The position numbers and the translations under genes were made by a program. The notes under the pieces were generated by a model, which saw only the letters and a list, made by a program, of their open reading frames with translations, was not told the origin of the DNA and searched no databases. DNA of 64,000 nucleotides from Scandinavium sp036271055 (GTDB taxonomy: Bacteria > Pseudomonadota > Gammaproteobacteria > Enterobacterales > Enterobacteriaceae), in the NCBI RefSeq assembly GCF_036271055.1, contig NZ_DATBBJ010000073.1:1-64000 (forward strand), read 5' to 3'. Positions 1 through 8,459 of this stretch are shown here, in pieces; the stretch's first letter is position 1; every line of letters starts with the position of its first letter.

Positions 1-35
1 CCGATTGGCGGGTTTTTTTATCGGAGCAGATTAAC

Positions 36-3000
36 TTAATCGTTAACCGGCTGCGGTTTGGTTGCCGGTGCGGTGGCCTGGTTTGCTGCCGCATGACCAC
101 CCGCAGAACCTTTGCCTTCGAAGTTGAAGGAAGGGCGCTGCCAATCACTTTGCTGCTGCTGTTCCGGTACATAGTCCGGCGCAGGAGCCTTGGTCATTGG
201 CGCAGTGGCGATGTGCTTATACAGCACATCTTGCACCGGCGCTGGTTGCTGTTGCACAACCGGCGCTTTTTCTTCGACCACTACCGGGGCAGCAACTTCC
301 TGCACTGGTGCGGCTTCAACGACGGGCTCAACGAACACCGGAGCGGGTCCAGCGACAGTTTCTTCCGCAACGGTTGCTGCTGGAACGACTGGCGTTTCTT
401 CAACCACTGGGGCAGGTTCAACCGCAGGGGCTTCCTCTACCACCGGTGCCGCTTCAACCACCGCGGTTTCTTCTACTACTGCAGGTACTGCAGGCGCTTC
501 AGCAACCGGTGCTGGTGGAGTTTCTTCTGCCTGGGCAGCGATGACCGGCTCAGCGGCTTCAACAACCGGTTGGGCTGGTTCTTCTGCCGGAGTCACAACT
601 TCTGGCTCGCTCACTGGCGCAACGGCTTGGGCAATAACCGGAGCGGCTACGCTGACGGCTTCCTGTGCCATGACGTTGTCGGCGGCGATCTCAACAGCTT
701 CAGTCTGAACTTCTGCTTCTTCAATCACTTGCGCGGCTTGTGTGACAGGGTAACTCACCCATACCTTGCCGGAAGCCATTTCTGGAGAGGCGAAAGCACC
801 TGCCAGCGGCATTGGGGACTGGGTAGGGTAACGCTCGTCACGGTAACGACGACGACGTTGACCGCTAACACGCAGGTGGCGCGGAGAACGACGTGAACGG
901 CGTGGCATGCCGTTTTCGCCATTAGCGCGGTTGTCCTGTGCATCATCTTCGGCCGGTGCCTCAAGGGTTTCCGGCAGCAGTTTAACACTGTCTTCAACCT
1001 GGGCAGGCTTCACGTCCTGGGCTTTCTCTACCGGTGCTTTTGGCGCCAGCAGTTCTTCCGCTGCACGATGCAGTTCTTCTTCCGCAGACAGCACGCGAAC
1101 TTTCTGCGACAGAGGACGACGCTGACGGCGCTGCATGTTCTGCATCTGACGTTCTTCGAGATCTTCGTCAACGCTGGCGTTGGCAGGGGTTGCGGTTTCT
1201 ACGCTTTCCAGCGCGGCCACTTCCTGCTGAGCCTGACGTTTCTCTTCCTGACGACGACGCTGGCGATCGGCACGTTGGTCACGGCGCTGTTGTTGCTCTT
1301 CGCGCTGTGCCTTGGCGGCTTCTTCAGACAGCGGCTCTTCGGTTACGGCAGCAGTGGCTTGTGGCGCATTGCGGCGGTTACGACGCTGTTCATCACGCAC
1401 TTCACGTGTTTCACGGCCTTCACGGTTGTCGCGAGGTTCGCGATTTTCACGCGGCTCACGATTATCACGACCTTCACCGCGCTCTTTACGCTCGCCACGT
1501 TCTGGACGATCGCCACGCTCACCACGTTCTCCGCGCTCACCTCGATCTTTACGACCGGTGCCCTGACGACGTTGACCACGACGATCCTGACGGCGGTTTT
1601 CACCGTTGCCTTCAGACTTCGGCGCCTCAACTACAGGCTTGGCTTCGACAACCGGTTGTTCTTCACCGGCAAACAGCGCTTTCAGACCACCGAACAGACG
1701 GCCCAACAGGCCCGGCTTGGCAGCGGCTGGCGCGGGTTGTTTGGTAGTAGTAGCGGCGACGGTAGCTTGAGCCACAACAGGTTCTTCTGCAGGTGGTGGG
1801 GCGTCTGCAGCCAGAGAGAATGAAGCCAGTGCCGGTTGTTCCGGACGCTTGCGCTCCATCGGTGCATCTTCCAGCGGCTGGGCCATCTCTTCTTCGTGCA
1901 GTTTCGGCAACAGGTAGCTCAGGGTTGGTGTTTCTTCGCCCTTACGCACGCGCAGTACCGAGTAGTGCGGGGTTTGCATCTGATCGTTCGGCACGATGAT
2001 CGCTTTCACGCCACCCTGACGTTTTTCGATCGCGCTCACCGATTCACGTTTTTCGTTCAGCAGGTAAGAGGCAACCTGGACTGGCACGATGGCGTGAACT
2101 TCTTTGGTATTTTCTTTCAGCGCTTCTTCTTCGATCAGACGAAGAATGGAAAGTGCCAGCGATTCGTTATCACGGATGGTGCCGGTGCCGTTACAGCGCG
2201 GGCAGACGTGATGGCTGGATTCACCCAGTGATGGGCTGAGGCGCTGACGCGACATCTCAAGCAGGCCGAAACGGGAAATGCGACCGATTTGGATACGTGC
2301 GCGGTCCTGACGGACGGCGTCACGCAGACGGTTTTCCACTTCACGTTGATGGCGAACCGGGGTCATATCGATAAAGTCGATAACGATCAGGCCGCCAAGG
2401 TCACGCAGGCGCAGCTGGCGAGCGATCTCGTCCGCTGCTTCCAGGTTGGTGTTGAACGCAGTCTCTTCGATATCGCCACCGCGGGTTGCTCGCGCGGAGT
2501 TGATGTCGATAGCGGTCAGCGCTTCGGTGGAGTCGATAACGATCGAACCGCCGGAAGGCAGGCGAACTTCACGCTGGAAAGCGGATTCAATTTGGGATTC
2601 GATTTGATAGTGGCTGAACAGCGGGATTTCGCCGCTGTACAGTTTAATCTTGCTGCTGAAATCCGGACGGCCCAGGGCAGCGATGTGCTCTTTGGCCAGA
2701 TCGAGAACTTTTGGATTGTCGATCAGGATTTCGCCGATGTCCGGGCGCAGATAGTCACGGAATGCACGCACGATAACGTTGCTTTCCTGATGGATCAGGA
2801 ATGGCGCAGCGCGGCCTTCAGCGGCTTTTTTAATCGCTTCCCAGTGCTTCAGGCGGAATGACAGATCCCACTGCAGCGCATCGGCAGATTTGCCCACGCC
2901 CGCGGTGCGAACAATCAGACCCATGCCATCTGGCAGTTGCAGGGAAGAAAGTGCTTCTTTCAGTTCGGTGCGATCGTCACCCTCAATGCGGCGTGAAATA

Positions 3001-3413
3001 CCACCGGCACGTGGGTTGTTCGGCATCAGCACCAGATAACTGCCGGCCAGGCTGATGAAGGTGGTCAAGGCTGCGCCTTTGTTACCACGTTCTTCTTTAT
3101 CAACCTGAACGATCACTTCCTGGCCTTCGCGCAGCACATCTTTGATGTTTGGGCGACCATGAGAAGAGTAGTTACTTGGGAAATATTCGCGAGAGATTTC
3201 TTTAAGAGGGAGGAAACCATGTCGTTCGGCGCCGTAATCAACGAACGCTGCTTCAAGACTTGGTTCTATACGAGTGATTTTGCCTTTGTAAATATTCGCT
3301 TTTTTCTGTTCATGACCCGGACTTTCAATATCCAAATCATACAGCCGCTGTCCATCTACCAAGGCAACACGCAACTCTTCCTGCTGAGTTGCGTTAATCA
3401 ACATTCTTTTCAT
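36..3413 (-). CDS. rne: Ribonuclease E
   Basis: Essential endoribonuclease that starts mRNA decay and matures rRNA and tRNA, and scaffolds the degradosome at the inner membrane. The N-terminal half is near-identical to the family: S1 domain about residues 37-119, DNase I-like catalytic site with the two metal-binding Asp in TAIDINS and VIDFIDM, and the Zn-link HHVCPRC. The C-terminal half is disordered, with an Arg-rich stretch of GER/REN repeats, the arginine-rich RNA-binding segment RRSRRSPRHLRVSGQRRRR and a Val/Glu/Ala/Pro-rich tail. 1125 aa versus about 1061 in E. coli. Residues such as QIGRISRFG and VKAIIVPNDQMQTPHY look like Serratia/Yersinia RNase E rather than the QISHISRFG / VRCVIVPNDQMETPHY form of E. 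coli relatives (recalled, not aligned). Divergent from rluC with a long leader. Confidence 0.98.
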   Translation of the reverse strand: MKRMLINATQQEELRVALVDGQRLYDLDIESPGHEQKKANIYKGKITRIEPSLEAAFVDYGAERHGFLPLKEISREYFPSNYSSHGRPNIKDVLREGQEVIVQVDKEERGNKGAALTTFISLAGSYLVLMPNNPRAGGISRRIEGDDRTELKEALSSLQLPDGMGLIVRTAGVGKSADALQWDLSFRLKHWEAIKKAAEGRAAPFLIHQESNVIVRAFRDYLRPDIGEILIDNPKVLDLAKEHIAALGRPDFSSKIKLYSGEIPLFSHYQIESQIESAFQREVRLPSGGSIVIDSTEALTAIDINSARATRGGDIEETAFNTNLEAADEIARQLRLRDLGGLIVIDFIDMTPVRHQREVENRLRDAVRQDRARIQIGRISRFGLLEMSRQRLSPSLGESSHHVCPRCNGTGTIRDNESLALSILRLIEEEALKENTKEVHAIVPVQVASYLLNEKRESVSAIEKRQGGVKAIIVPNDQMQTPHYSVLRVRKGEETPTLSYLLPKLHEEEMAQPLEDAPMERKRPEQPALASFSLAADAPPPAEEPVVAQATVAATTTKQPAPAAAKPGLLGRLFGGLKALFAGEEQPVVEAKPVVEAPKSEGNGENRRQDRRGQRRQGTGRKDRGERGERGERGDRPERGERKERGEGRDNREPRENREPRDNREGRETREVRDEQRRNRRNAPQATAAVTEEPLSEEAAKAQREEQQQRRDQRADRQRRRQEEKRQAQQEVAALESVETATPANASVDEDLEERQMQNMQRRQRRPLSQKVRVLSAEEELHRAAEELLAPKAPVEKAQDVKPAQVEDSVKLLPETLEAPAEDDAQDNRANGENGMPRRSRRSPRHLRVSGQRRRRYRDERYPTQSPMPLAGAFASPEMASGKVWVSYPVTQAAQVIEEAEVQTEAVEIAADNVMAQEAVSVAAPVIAQAVAPVSEPEVVTPAEEPAQPVVEAAEPVIAAQAEETPPAPVAEAPAVPAVVEETAVVEAAPVVEEAPAVEPAPVVEETPVVPAATVAEETVAGPAPVFVEPVVEAAPVQEVAAPVVVEEKAPVVQQQPAPVQDVLYKHIATAPMTKAPAPDYVPEQQQQSDWQRPSFNFEGKGSAGGHAAANQATAPATKPQPVND

Positions 3414-3965
3414 CTTAACTTACTCGTTATTTTTACATTATCGACAAAGCTGCGGGCAAAATAACCTCATGGCCGGATTAAAACCGAAAACCCCGTGTCT
3501 TCTCGCAAAGCCGTCAACCTCACGGTTGTCGCCTGCATAGGGGCGCATTATCTCGGTAAGCCTGTATTTCTTTGTGAAAAACAGCACTTTTACTAGGGGA
3601 ATAGCCTCTGATTTACGTCGACAGATCTGATTCCGTTTGCCGGCCAAGCTGCAACCCGCAGCCCGCTAATTGTTTGATTTCACATTACGTCTTACGCCAT
3701 TGCTGCGTTTTTGTGCAATCAGACAAACTTTATAATTCCACAGTTTTCCCTGTTTAACGAGAATCAACGTGGAAAGTAAACGCATTATTCCACTGCTGAT
3801 ACTGTTATAGCAAGGTGACTTTTCCTTAACTGCGGTAGAAATCGCAAACGTTCAAACCGGCTTGCTGCCTTATTGTTCGCTGGGATTTCGCCTGCAGTCA
3901 GAGAGACAGTTAAGCACATAAAAAGAAGTGGCGCTATTTACGCGCTCTATTTAGAATCCTGCCCC
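3414..3965. promoter_or_regulatory. rne 5' leader and rne/rluC divergent promoter region
   Basis: 552 bases without a gene between divergent rne and rluC. In E. coli the rne mRNA has a leader of about 360 nt whose hairpins allow RNase E to autoregulate; the length here fits such a leader on the minus strand. On the plus strand a TATAAT stands at 3731-3736 and could serve rluC, with no good -35 seen. Exact start points cannot be read from the sequence. Confidence 0.55.
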
Positions 3966-4928
3966 ATGAAAACGAACATTCCTGCAGTACAACTAATCAC
4001 GATTTCTGACGACGAAGCCGGTCAGCGAATCGACAACTTTCTGCTTGCCCGCCTGAAAGGCGTGCCGAAGAGCATGATTTATCGCATCGTGCGCAAGGGC
4101 GAGGTGCGCGTTAATAAAGGACGTATCAAGGCGGAGTACAAGCTGGCGCCCGGTGATGTGGTACGTGTGCCGCCGGTGCGTGTTGCCGAGCGTGAAGAAG
4201 CGCCGGTCTCGGCCAAACTGGATAAAGTGGCCGCGTTGGCCAATTGCATTTTGTATGAAGATGACCACCTGCTGTTGCTGAATAAACCTTCCGGCACGGC
4301 GGTGCATGGCGGTAGCGGCCTGAGCTTTGGCGTCATCGAAGCCCTGCGTGCGTTGCGTCCGGAAGCCCGCTTCCTGGAGTTGGTTCACCGTTTGGACCGC
4401 GATACCTCTGGCGTGCTGCTGGTGGCAAAAAAACGTTCTGCGCTGCGCTCTTTGCATGAGCAACTTCGCATGAAAGGGATGCAGAAGGATTATTTGGCGC
4501 TGGTACGCGGTGAGTGGCAGTCGCATTGCAAAGCGGTGCAGGCACCGTTGCTGAAAAACATTCTGCAGAGCGGTGAACGCATCGTGCGTGTCAGCAGTGA
4601 AGGCAAGCCATCGGAAACCCGCTTCAAGGTGGAAGAGCGTTTTGAGCATGCGACGCTGGTCAAGGCCAGCCCGATCACCGGGCGTACTCACCAGATCCGC
4701 GTTCACGCACTGCACGCCGGCCATCCAATAGCCTTTGACGATCGTTATGGCGATCGTGAGTTCGATCGCCAATTGGCTGGCACCGGCCTCAAACGTTTGT
4801 TCCTGCACGCAGCGGCGTTGCGGTTCGAACATCCGGGCACCGGCGAAACCATGCGTATCGAAGCACCGATGGACGCAGAGTTGCGCCACTGCCTGCAGGT
4901 ATTGCGCAAGCAGTCCAAACCGCAGTAA
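3966..4928 (+). CDS. rluC: 23S rRNA pseudouridine synthase C
   Basis: Converts uridines 955, 2504 and 2580 of 23S rRNA to pseudouridine. An S4 RNA-binding domain (about residues 15-85) precedes the RluA-type catalytic domain with the motif HRLDRDTSG that carries the nucleophilic Asp, and GRTHQIRVH further on. About 320 aa, as in E. coli. The frame is open 93 bases further upstream, but MKTNIPAVQL is the family start. Residue choices (KGRIKAEYKL, HALHAGHPIAFDD) look like Yersiniaceae RluC. Divergent from rne and convergent with yceF. Confidence 0.96.
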   Translation: MKTNIPAVQLITISDDEAGQRIDNFLLARLKGVPKSMIYRIVRKGEVRVNKGRIKAEYKLAPGDVVRVPPVRVAEREEAPVSAKLDKVAALANCILYEDDHLLLLNKPSGTAVHGGSGLSFGVIEALRALRPEARFLELVHRLDRDTSGVLLVAKKRSALRSLHEQLRMKGMQKDYLALVRGEWQSHCKAVQAPLLKNILQSGERIVRVSSEGKPSETRFKVEERFEHATLVKASPITGRTHQIRVHALHAGHPIAFDDRYGDREFDRQLAGTGLKRLFLHAAALRFEHPGTGETMRIEAPMDAELRHCLQVLRKQSKPQ

Positions 4929-4936
4929 ACCGTATT

Positions 4937-5518
4937 TTATGCCAGCGGGTTGATGCCTTCAGCCCGCAGCATCTCCAGTAGCGCGATCAGCGGCAGGCCG
5001 ATCAACGCATTCGGATCCCGCCCCTCCAGTTTTTCGAACAGCGCGATGCCCAAACCTTCGCTTTTAAAGCTGCCTGCACAGTTGAGCGGTTGCTCAAGGC
5101 GAATATAGGCGGCGATTTCAGCGTCACTCAGCGCGCGGAAATGCACGTGGAAGGGTTCGCAAAGCACCTGCAGGTGTCGGCTATGGCTGTTGTATAACGC
5201 CAGGCCGGTATAAAAAGTGACCCTTTGGCCGCTGGCCTGGCGTAATTGCGCGCGGGCATTTTCTTCGGTGTGTGGTTTTCCGGTGATTTTACCGTCGATC
5301 ACGCAGACCTGATCGGAGCCGATAATCAGGTGGTCGGGGTAGGCGGCGGCCAATGCCTGGGCCTTTGCCGTTGCCAATCGCAGCACCAGCGCTTCGGCGC
5401 TTTCCCCGGCCAGTGGGGCTTCATCGACCTGGGGAGCATCACAGATAAAAGGCAGATGCAGTTTTTCCAATAGCATCTTGCGGTAGGTCGAGGTGGAGGC
5501 AAGCAGGAGTCTTTGCAT
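4937..5518 (-). CDS. yceF: Maf-like nucleotide pyrophosphatase (7-methyl-GTP type)
   Basis: Maf/Ham1-fold house-cleaning enzyme; the E. coli YceF subgroup hydrolyses 7-methyl-GTP to the monophosphate. Motifs: LLASTSTYRKMLLEKL at the N terminus, IIGSDQVCVIDG with the catalytic Asp, and CAGSFKSEGLG. 193 aa, normal length. The start chosen is MQRLLLAS; the frame runs open 13 codons further upstream but without a family match. It is the last gene of the Yersiniaceae-like block and is divergent from yceD. Confidence 0.94.
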   Translation of the reverse strand: MQRLLLASTSTYRKMLLEKLHLPFICDAPQVDEAPLAGESAEALVLRLATAKAQALAAAYPDHLIIGSDQVCVIDGKITGKPHTEENARAQLRQASGQRVTFYTGLALYNSHSRHLQVLCEPFHVHFRALSDAEIAAYIRLEQPLNCAGSFKSEGLGIALFEKLEGRDPNALIGLPLIALLEMLRAEGINPLA

Positions 5519-5621
5519 AATTTTTTTCGTAAACCGTAGCGTAAATAGAGTAGGCATTTTAAACTGTCCGCCGCTGAGGAAGCGAATATTGGTGAAAGGT
5601 GCCGTTTTACGGCCTTTTTCT

Positions 5622-5650
5622 TTGACTCTAAGTCGTTACAAAGTTAATAT
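5622..5650 (+). promoter_or_regulatory. Sigma-70 promoter of the yceD-rpmF-plsX-fab operon
   Basis: TTGACT at 5622-5627 and TAATAT at 5645-5650 with a 17-base spacer. The -10 element ends only 9 bases before the yceD ATG at 5660, so the transcript would have an extremely short leader. In E. coli a small RNA, SraB, is reported in the yceF-yceD gap; the gap here is 141 bases and no separate RNA can be argued from sequence alone. Confidence 0.7.
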
Positions 5651-5659
5651 GCGCGCCCT

Positions 5660-6181
5660 ATGCAAAAGGTAAAATTACCCCTGACTCTTGATCCGGTTCG
5701 TACGGCTCAAAAACGCCTTGATTACCTGGGTGTCTACACCCCGGAACAGGTAGAGCGTCTTACCGAGTTTGTAGTCAGTGTGGACAGCGACGTGGAATGC
5801 GATATGACATTCGCCATCGACAACCAGCGTCTCGCCGTTCTTAAAGGCGATGCAAAGGTTGCGGTGACTCTCGAGTGCCAGCGCTGCGGGAAACCGTTCC
5901 CACATGCCGTCTACACAACGTATTGTTTCAGCCCGATCAAAAATGATGAACAGGCCGAAGCACTCCCGGAAGCGTATGAACCGATTCAGGTTAACGAATT
6001 TGGTGAAATCGATCTGCGGGCTTTAGTAGAGGATGAAATCATTCTCTCTTTACCTGTAGTTCCGGTGCATGATTCTGAACACTGTGAAGTGTCCGACGCG
6101 GACATGGTTTTTGGTGAATTGCCTGAAGATGCGCAAAAGCCAAATCCATTTGCCGTATTAGCCAGCTTAAAGCGTAAGTAA
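5660..6181 (+). CDS. yceD: YceD, DUF177 large-subunit rRNA accumulation protein
   Basis: DUF177 protein, 173 aa, co-transcribed with rpmF in many bacteria and linked to 23S rRNA accumulation. A Cys pair in LECQRCGKPF could bind metal. The C terminus VFGELPEDAQKPNPFAVLASLKRK is the usual conserved tail. In contrast to the genes on its left, the sequence resembles E. coli YceD (SDVEC, AIDNQRLAVL). No Shine-Dalgarno sequence precedes the ATG; see the promoter. rpmF follows after 16 bases. Confidence 0.95.
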   Translation: MQKVKLPLTLDPVRTAQKRLDYLGVYTPEQVERLTEFVVSVDSDVECDMTFAIDNQRLAVLKGDAKVAVTLECQRCGKPFPHAVYTTYCFSPIKNDEQAEALPEAYEPIQVNEFGEIDLRALVEDEIILSLPVVPVHDSEHCEVSDADMVFGELPEDAQKPNPFAVLASLKRK

Positions 6182-6197
6182 TTGAGGAGTAAGGTCC

Positions 6198-6371
6198 ATG
6201 GCCGTACAACAGAATAAACCAACCCGTTCCAAACGTGGCATGCGTCGTTCCCATGACGCGCTGACTGCAGTTACCAGCCTGTCTGTAGACAAGACTTCTG
6301 GTGAACAACACCTGCGTCACCACATGACTGCCGACGGTTTCTACCGCGGTCGCAAGGTTATCGCTAAGTAA
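6198..6371 (+). CDS. rpmF: 50S ribosomal protein L32
   Basis: 57-residue basic protein beginning MAVQQNKPTRSKRGMRRSHD and ending GRKVIAK, full length for L32. It lies right after yceD with the Shine-Dalgarno GAGGAGTAAGG. The gamma-proteobacterial form lacks the zinc-ribbon cysteines. The yceD-rpmF-plsX-fab arrangement couples ribosome and membrane-lipid synthesis. Confidence 0.98.
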   Translation: MAVQQNKPTRSKRGMRRSHDALTAVTSLSVDKTSGEQHLRHHMTADGFYRGRKVIAK

Positions 6372-6423
6372 TCACGCGCAAGCGTGATGAAGCTTAGTGA
6401 GGATTTCCCCGCGTAAGCGGGGA
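6371..6423 (+). other. Two tandem hairpins with GNRA loops between rpmF and plsX
   Basis: ATCACGC-GCAA-GCGTGAT (6371-6388) overlaps the rpmF stop codon, and TCCCCGC-GTAA-GCGGGGA (6406-6423) follows. Both are 7-bp perfect stems closed by GNRA-type tetraloops, with no U tract, so they are not intrinsic terminators. They could stabilise the rpmF 3' end or slow plsX translation; function is inferred. Confidence 0.6.
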
Positions 6424-6450
6424 GACACCGAGCCGAGCGGCGACGAAACC

Positions 6451-7485
6451 TTGACACGTCTGACCTTAGCGTTAGATGTCATGGGGGGCGATTTTGGCCC
6501 TTCCGTGACGGTGCCTGCAGCACTGCAGGCACTGCACGCTAACCCACAACTCTCACTTCTTCTCGTCGGTGACACCGACACCATAACGCCATTACTCGCC
6601 AAAGCTGACTTCGAACAACGTTCACGTCTGCAGATAATCCCTGCCCAGTCAGTTATTGCCAGTGATGCACGTCCGGCTCAGGCTATTCGCAATAGCCGTG
6701 GCACCTCTATGCGTATTGCGCTGGAGTTGGTGAAAGAGGGAAGGGCGCAGGCCTGTGTCAGTGCTGGAAATACCGGGGCACTGATGGGACTCGCAAAATT
6801 ATTGCTCAAACCCATTGACGGGATTGAGCGTCCGGCGCTGGTGACGATTCTGCCGCATCAGCAAAAGGGCAAAACCGTGGTGCTCGATTTAGGCGCTAAC
6901 GTAGATTGTGACAGCACAATGCTGGTGCAGTTTGCGGTGATGGGGGCAGTGATGGCCGAAGAAGTAGTCGGCATTACAAAACCTCGCGTTGCGCTACTCA
7001 ATATTGGTGAGGAAGAGAACAAAGGGCATGAGAGCATCCGTGATGCGTCGACGATGCTAAAAAATGTTTCTTCCATCAACTATATTGGTTATCTCGAAGC
7101 CAACGAATTACTGACCGGTAAAACAGATGTGTTGGTGTGTGACGGCTTTACCGGAAATGTCACATTGAAAACCATGGAAGGCGTTGTCAGAATGTTTCTC
7201 TCTTTGCTGAAATCGCAGGGAGAGGGGAAAAAGCGGCCGTGGTGGCTGAAAATTTTGAAACATTGGTTACAAAAAAGCCTCTCACGGCGATTCAGTCACC
7301 TCAACCCCGACCAGTATAATGGCGCCTGTCTGTTAGGATTGCGCGGCACGGTGATTAAGAGTCATGGTGCAGCCAATCAGCGCGCATTTAGCGTGGCGAT
7401 TGAACAGGCAGTGCAGGCGGTGCAGCGTGAGGTCCCACAGCGGATCGCCGCTCGCCTCGAATCTGTATTACCACCAAAAGACTGA
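6451..7485 (+). CDS. plsX: Phosphate acyltransferase PlsX
   Basis: Makes acyl-phosphate from acyl-ACP, the first step of the PlsX/PlsY route of phospholipid synthesis; peripheral membrane enzyme. 344 aa. The N terminus (M)TRLTLALDVMGGDFGP begins at a TTG codon at 6451, as I recall for E. coli plsX; the frame is open to an ATG at 6397, but that stretch includes the intergenic hairpin and has no family match. Conserved blocks: SAGNTGALMGLAKLLL, NIGEE, CDGFTGNVTLKT. The C terminus (LPPKD) is shorter than in E. coli. fabH follows after 6 bases. Confidence 0.95.
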   Translation: MTRLTLALDVMGGDFGPSVTVPAALQALHANPQLSLLLVGDTDTITPLLAKADFEQRSRLQIIPAQSVIASDARPAQAIRNSRGTSMRIALELVKEGRAQACVSAGNTGALMGLAKLLLKPIDGIERPALVTILPHQQKGKTVVLDLGANVDCDSTMLVQFAVMGAVMAEEVVGITKPRVALLNIGEEENKGHESIRDASTMLKNVSSINYIGYLEANELLTGKTDVLVCDGFTGNVTLKTMEGVVRMFLSLLKSQGEGKKRPWWLKILKHWLQKSLSRRFSHLNPDQYNGACLLGLRGTVIKSHGAANQRAFSVAIEQAVQAVQREVPQRIAARLESVLPPKD

Positions 7486-7491
7486 GCGTAC

Positions 7492-8445
7492 ATGTATACG
7501 AAGATTATAGGTACCGGCAGCTATCTGCCTGAACAAGTGCGTACGAACGCCGACCTGGAAAAAATGGTAGATACGTCTGACGAGTGGATTGTCACGCGCA
7601 CAGGTATCCGTGAGCGTCGTATTGCCGCGCCAGATGAATCTGTATCCACAATGGGCTTCGAAGCCGCGAAACGCGCGCTGGAAATGGCTAACATTGATGC
7701 TGAACAGATTGGCCTTATTGTGGTTGCGACCACCTCAGCGACCCATGCTTTCCCAAGTGCGGCTTGCCAGATCCAGTCTATGCTGGGCATTAAAGGCTGC
7801 CCGGCGTTTGACGTTGCCGCAGCCTGTGCTGGTTTTACCTATGCGCTGAGCATAGCGGATATGTACGTAAAATCTGGCGCAGTGAAACATGCGCTGGTGA
7901 TCGGCGCTGATGTGCTGGCTCGTACCTGCGATCCGACCGATCGCGGCACGATCATTATTTTTGGCGATGGCGCAGGCGCTGTCGTTCTGGGAGCTTCTGA
8001 GCAACCAGGGATTATTTCCACGCATCTGCATGCTGACGGTAATTACGGTGAATTGCTCACCCTGCCGAATGCCGATCGTGTTCACCCGGAAAACAGCGTT
8101 CACCTGACAATGGCAGGGAATGAAGTGTTTAAAGTCGCGGTGAGAGAGCTGGCAAACATCGTAGAAGAGACGCTGGCCGCAAACAATCTTGACCGTTCGC
8201 AACTGGACTGGCTGGTTCCGCACCAGGCTAACCTGCGAATTATCAGCGCAACGGCGAAGAAGCTCGGTATGTCGATGGACAACGTTGTGGTGACACTTGA
8301 TCGCCATGGCAACACGTCGGCCGCTTCTGTACCTTGTGCACTGGATGAAGCCGTGCGTGACGGGCGTATCAAAGCCGGTCAACTGGTGTTGCTCGAAGCC
8401 TTTGGCGGCGGGTTCACCTGGGGTTCTGCGCTGGTTCGTTTCTAA
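7492..8445 (+). CDS. fabH: Beta-ketoacyl-ACP synthase III
   Basis: Starts fatty-acid synthesis by condensing acetyl-CoA with malonyl-ACP. 317 aa, same as E. coli. Thiolase-fold triad visible: Cys in DVAAACAGFTY, His in PHQANLRI, Asn in HGNTSAASVP. N-terminal MYTKIIGTGSYLPEQVRTN is typical. Part of plsX-fabH-fabD-fabG, with fabD 14 bases downstream. Confidence 0.98.
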   Translation: MYTKIIGTGSYLPEQVRTNADLEKMVDTSDEWIVTRTGIRERRIAAPDESVSTMGFEAAKRALEMANIDAEQIGLIVVATTSATHAFPSAACQIQSMLGIKGCPAFDVAAACAGFTYALSIADMYVKSGAVKHALVIGADVLARTCDPTDRGTIIIFGDGAGAVVLGASEQPGIISTHLHADGNYGELLTLPNADRVHPENSVHLTMAGNEVFKVAVRELANIVEETLAANNLDRSQLDWLVPHQANLRIISATAKKLGMSMDNVVVTLDRHGNTSAASVPCALDEAVRDGRIKAGQLVLLEAFGGGFTWGSALVRF

Positions 8446-8459
8446 TTAAGGATTATAAG

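Noticed and set aside
1380..1570. CRISPR-like short repeats in the first 2 kb
   Set aside because: The repeats are codon-level GER/REN units inside rne, without spacers.
93..1823. Long plus-strand ORFs opposite rne (up to 267 aa)
   Set aside because: They are shadows of the repetitive, biased C-terminal codons of RNase E; composition is extreme and no family motif or ribosome site is present.
3993..4889. 298-aa minus-strand ORF opposite rluC
   Set aside because: Entirely within rluC on the other strand, with no motif; rluC is a clear conserved enzyme.
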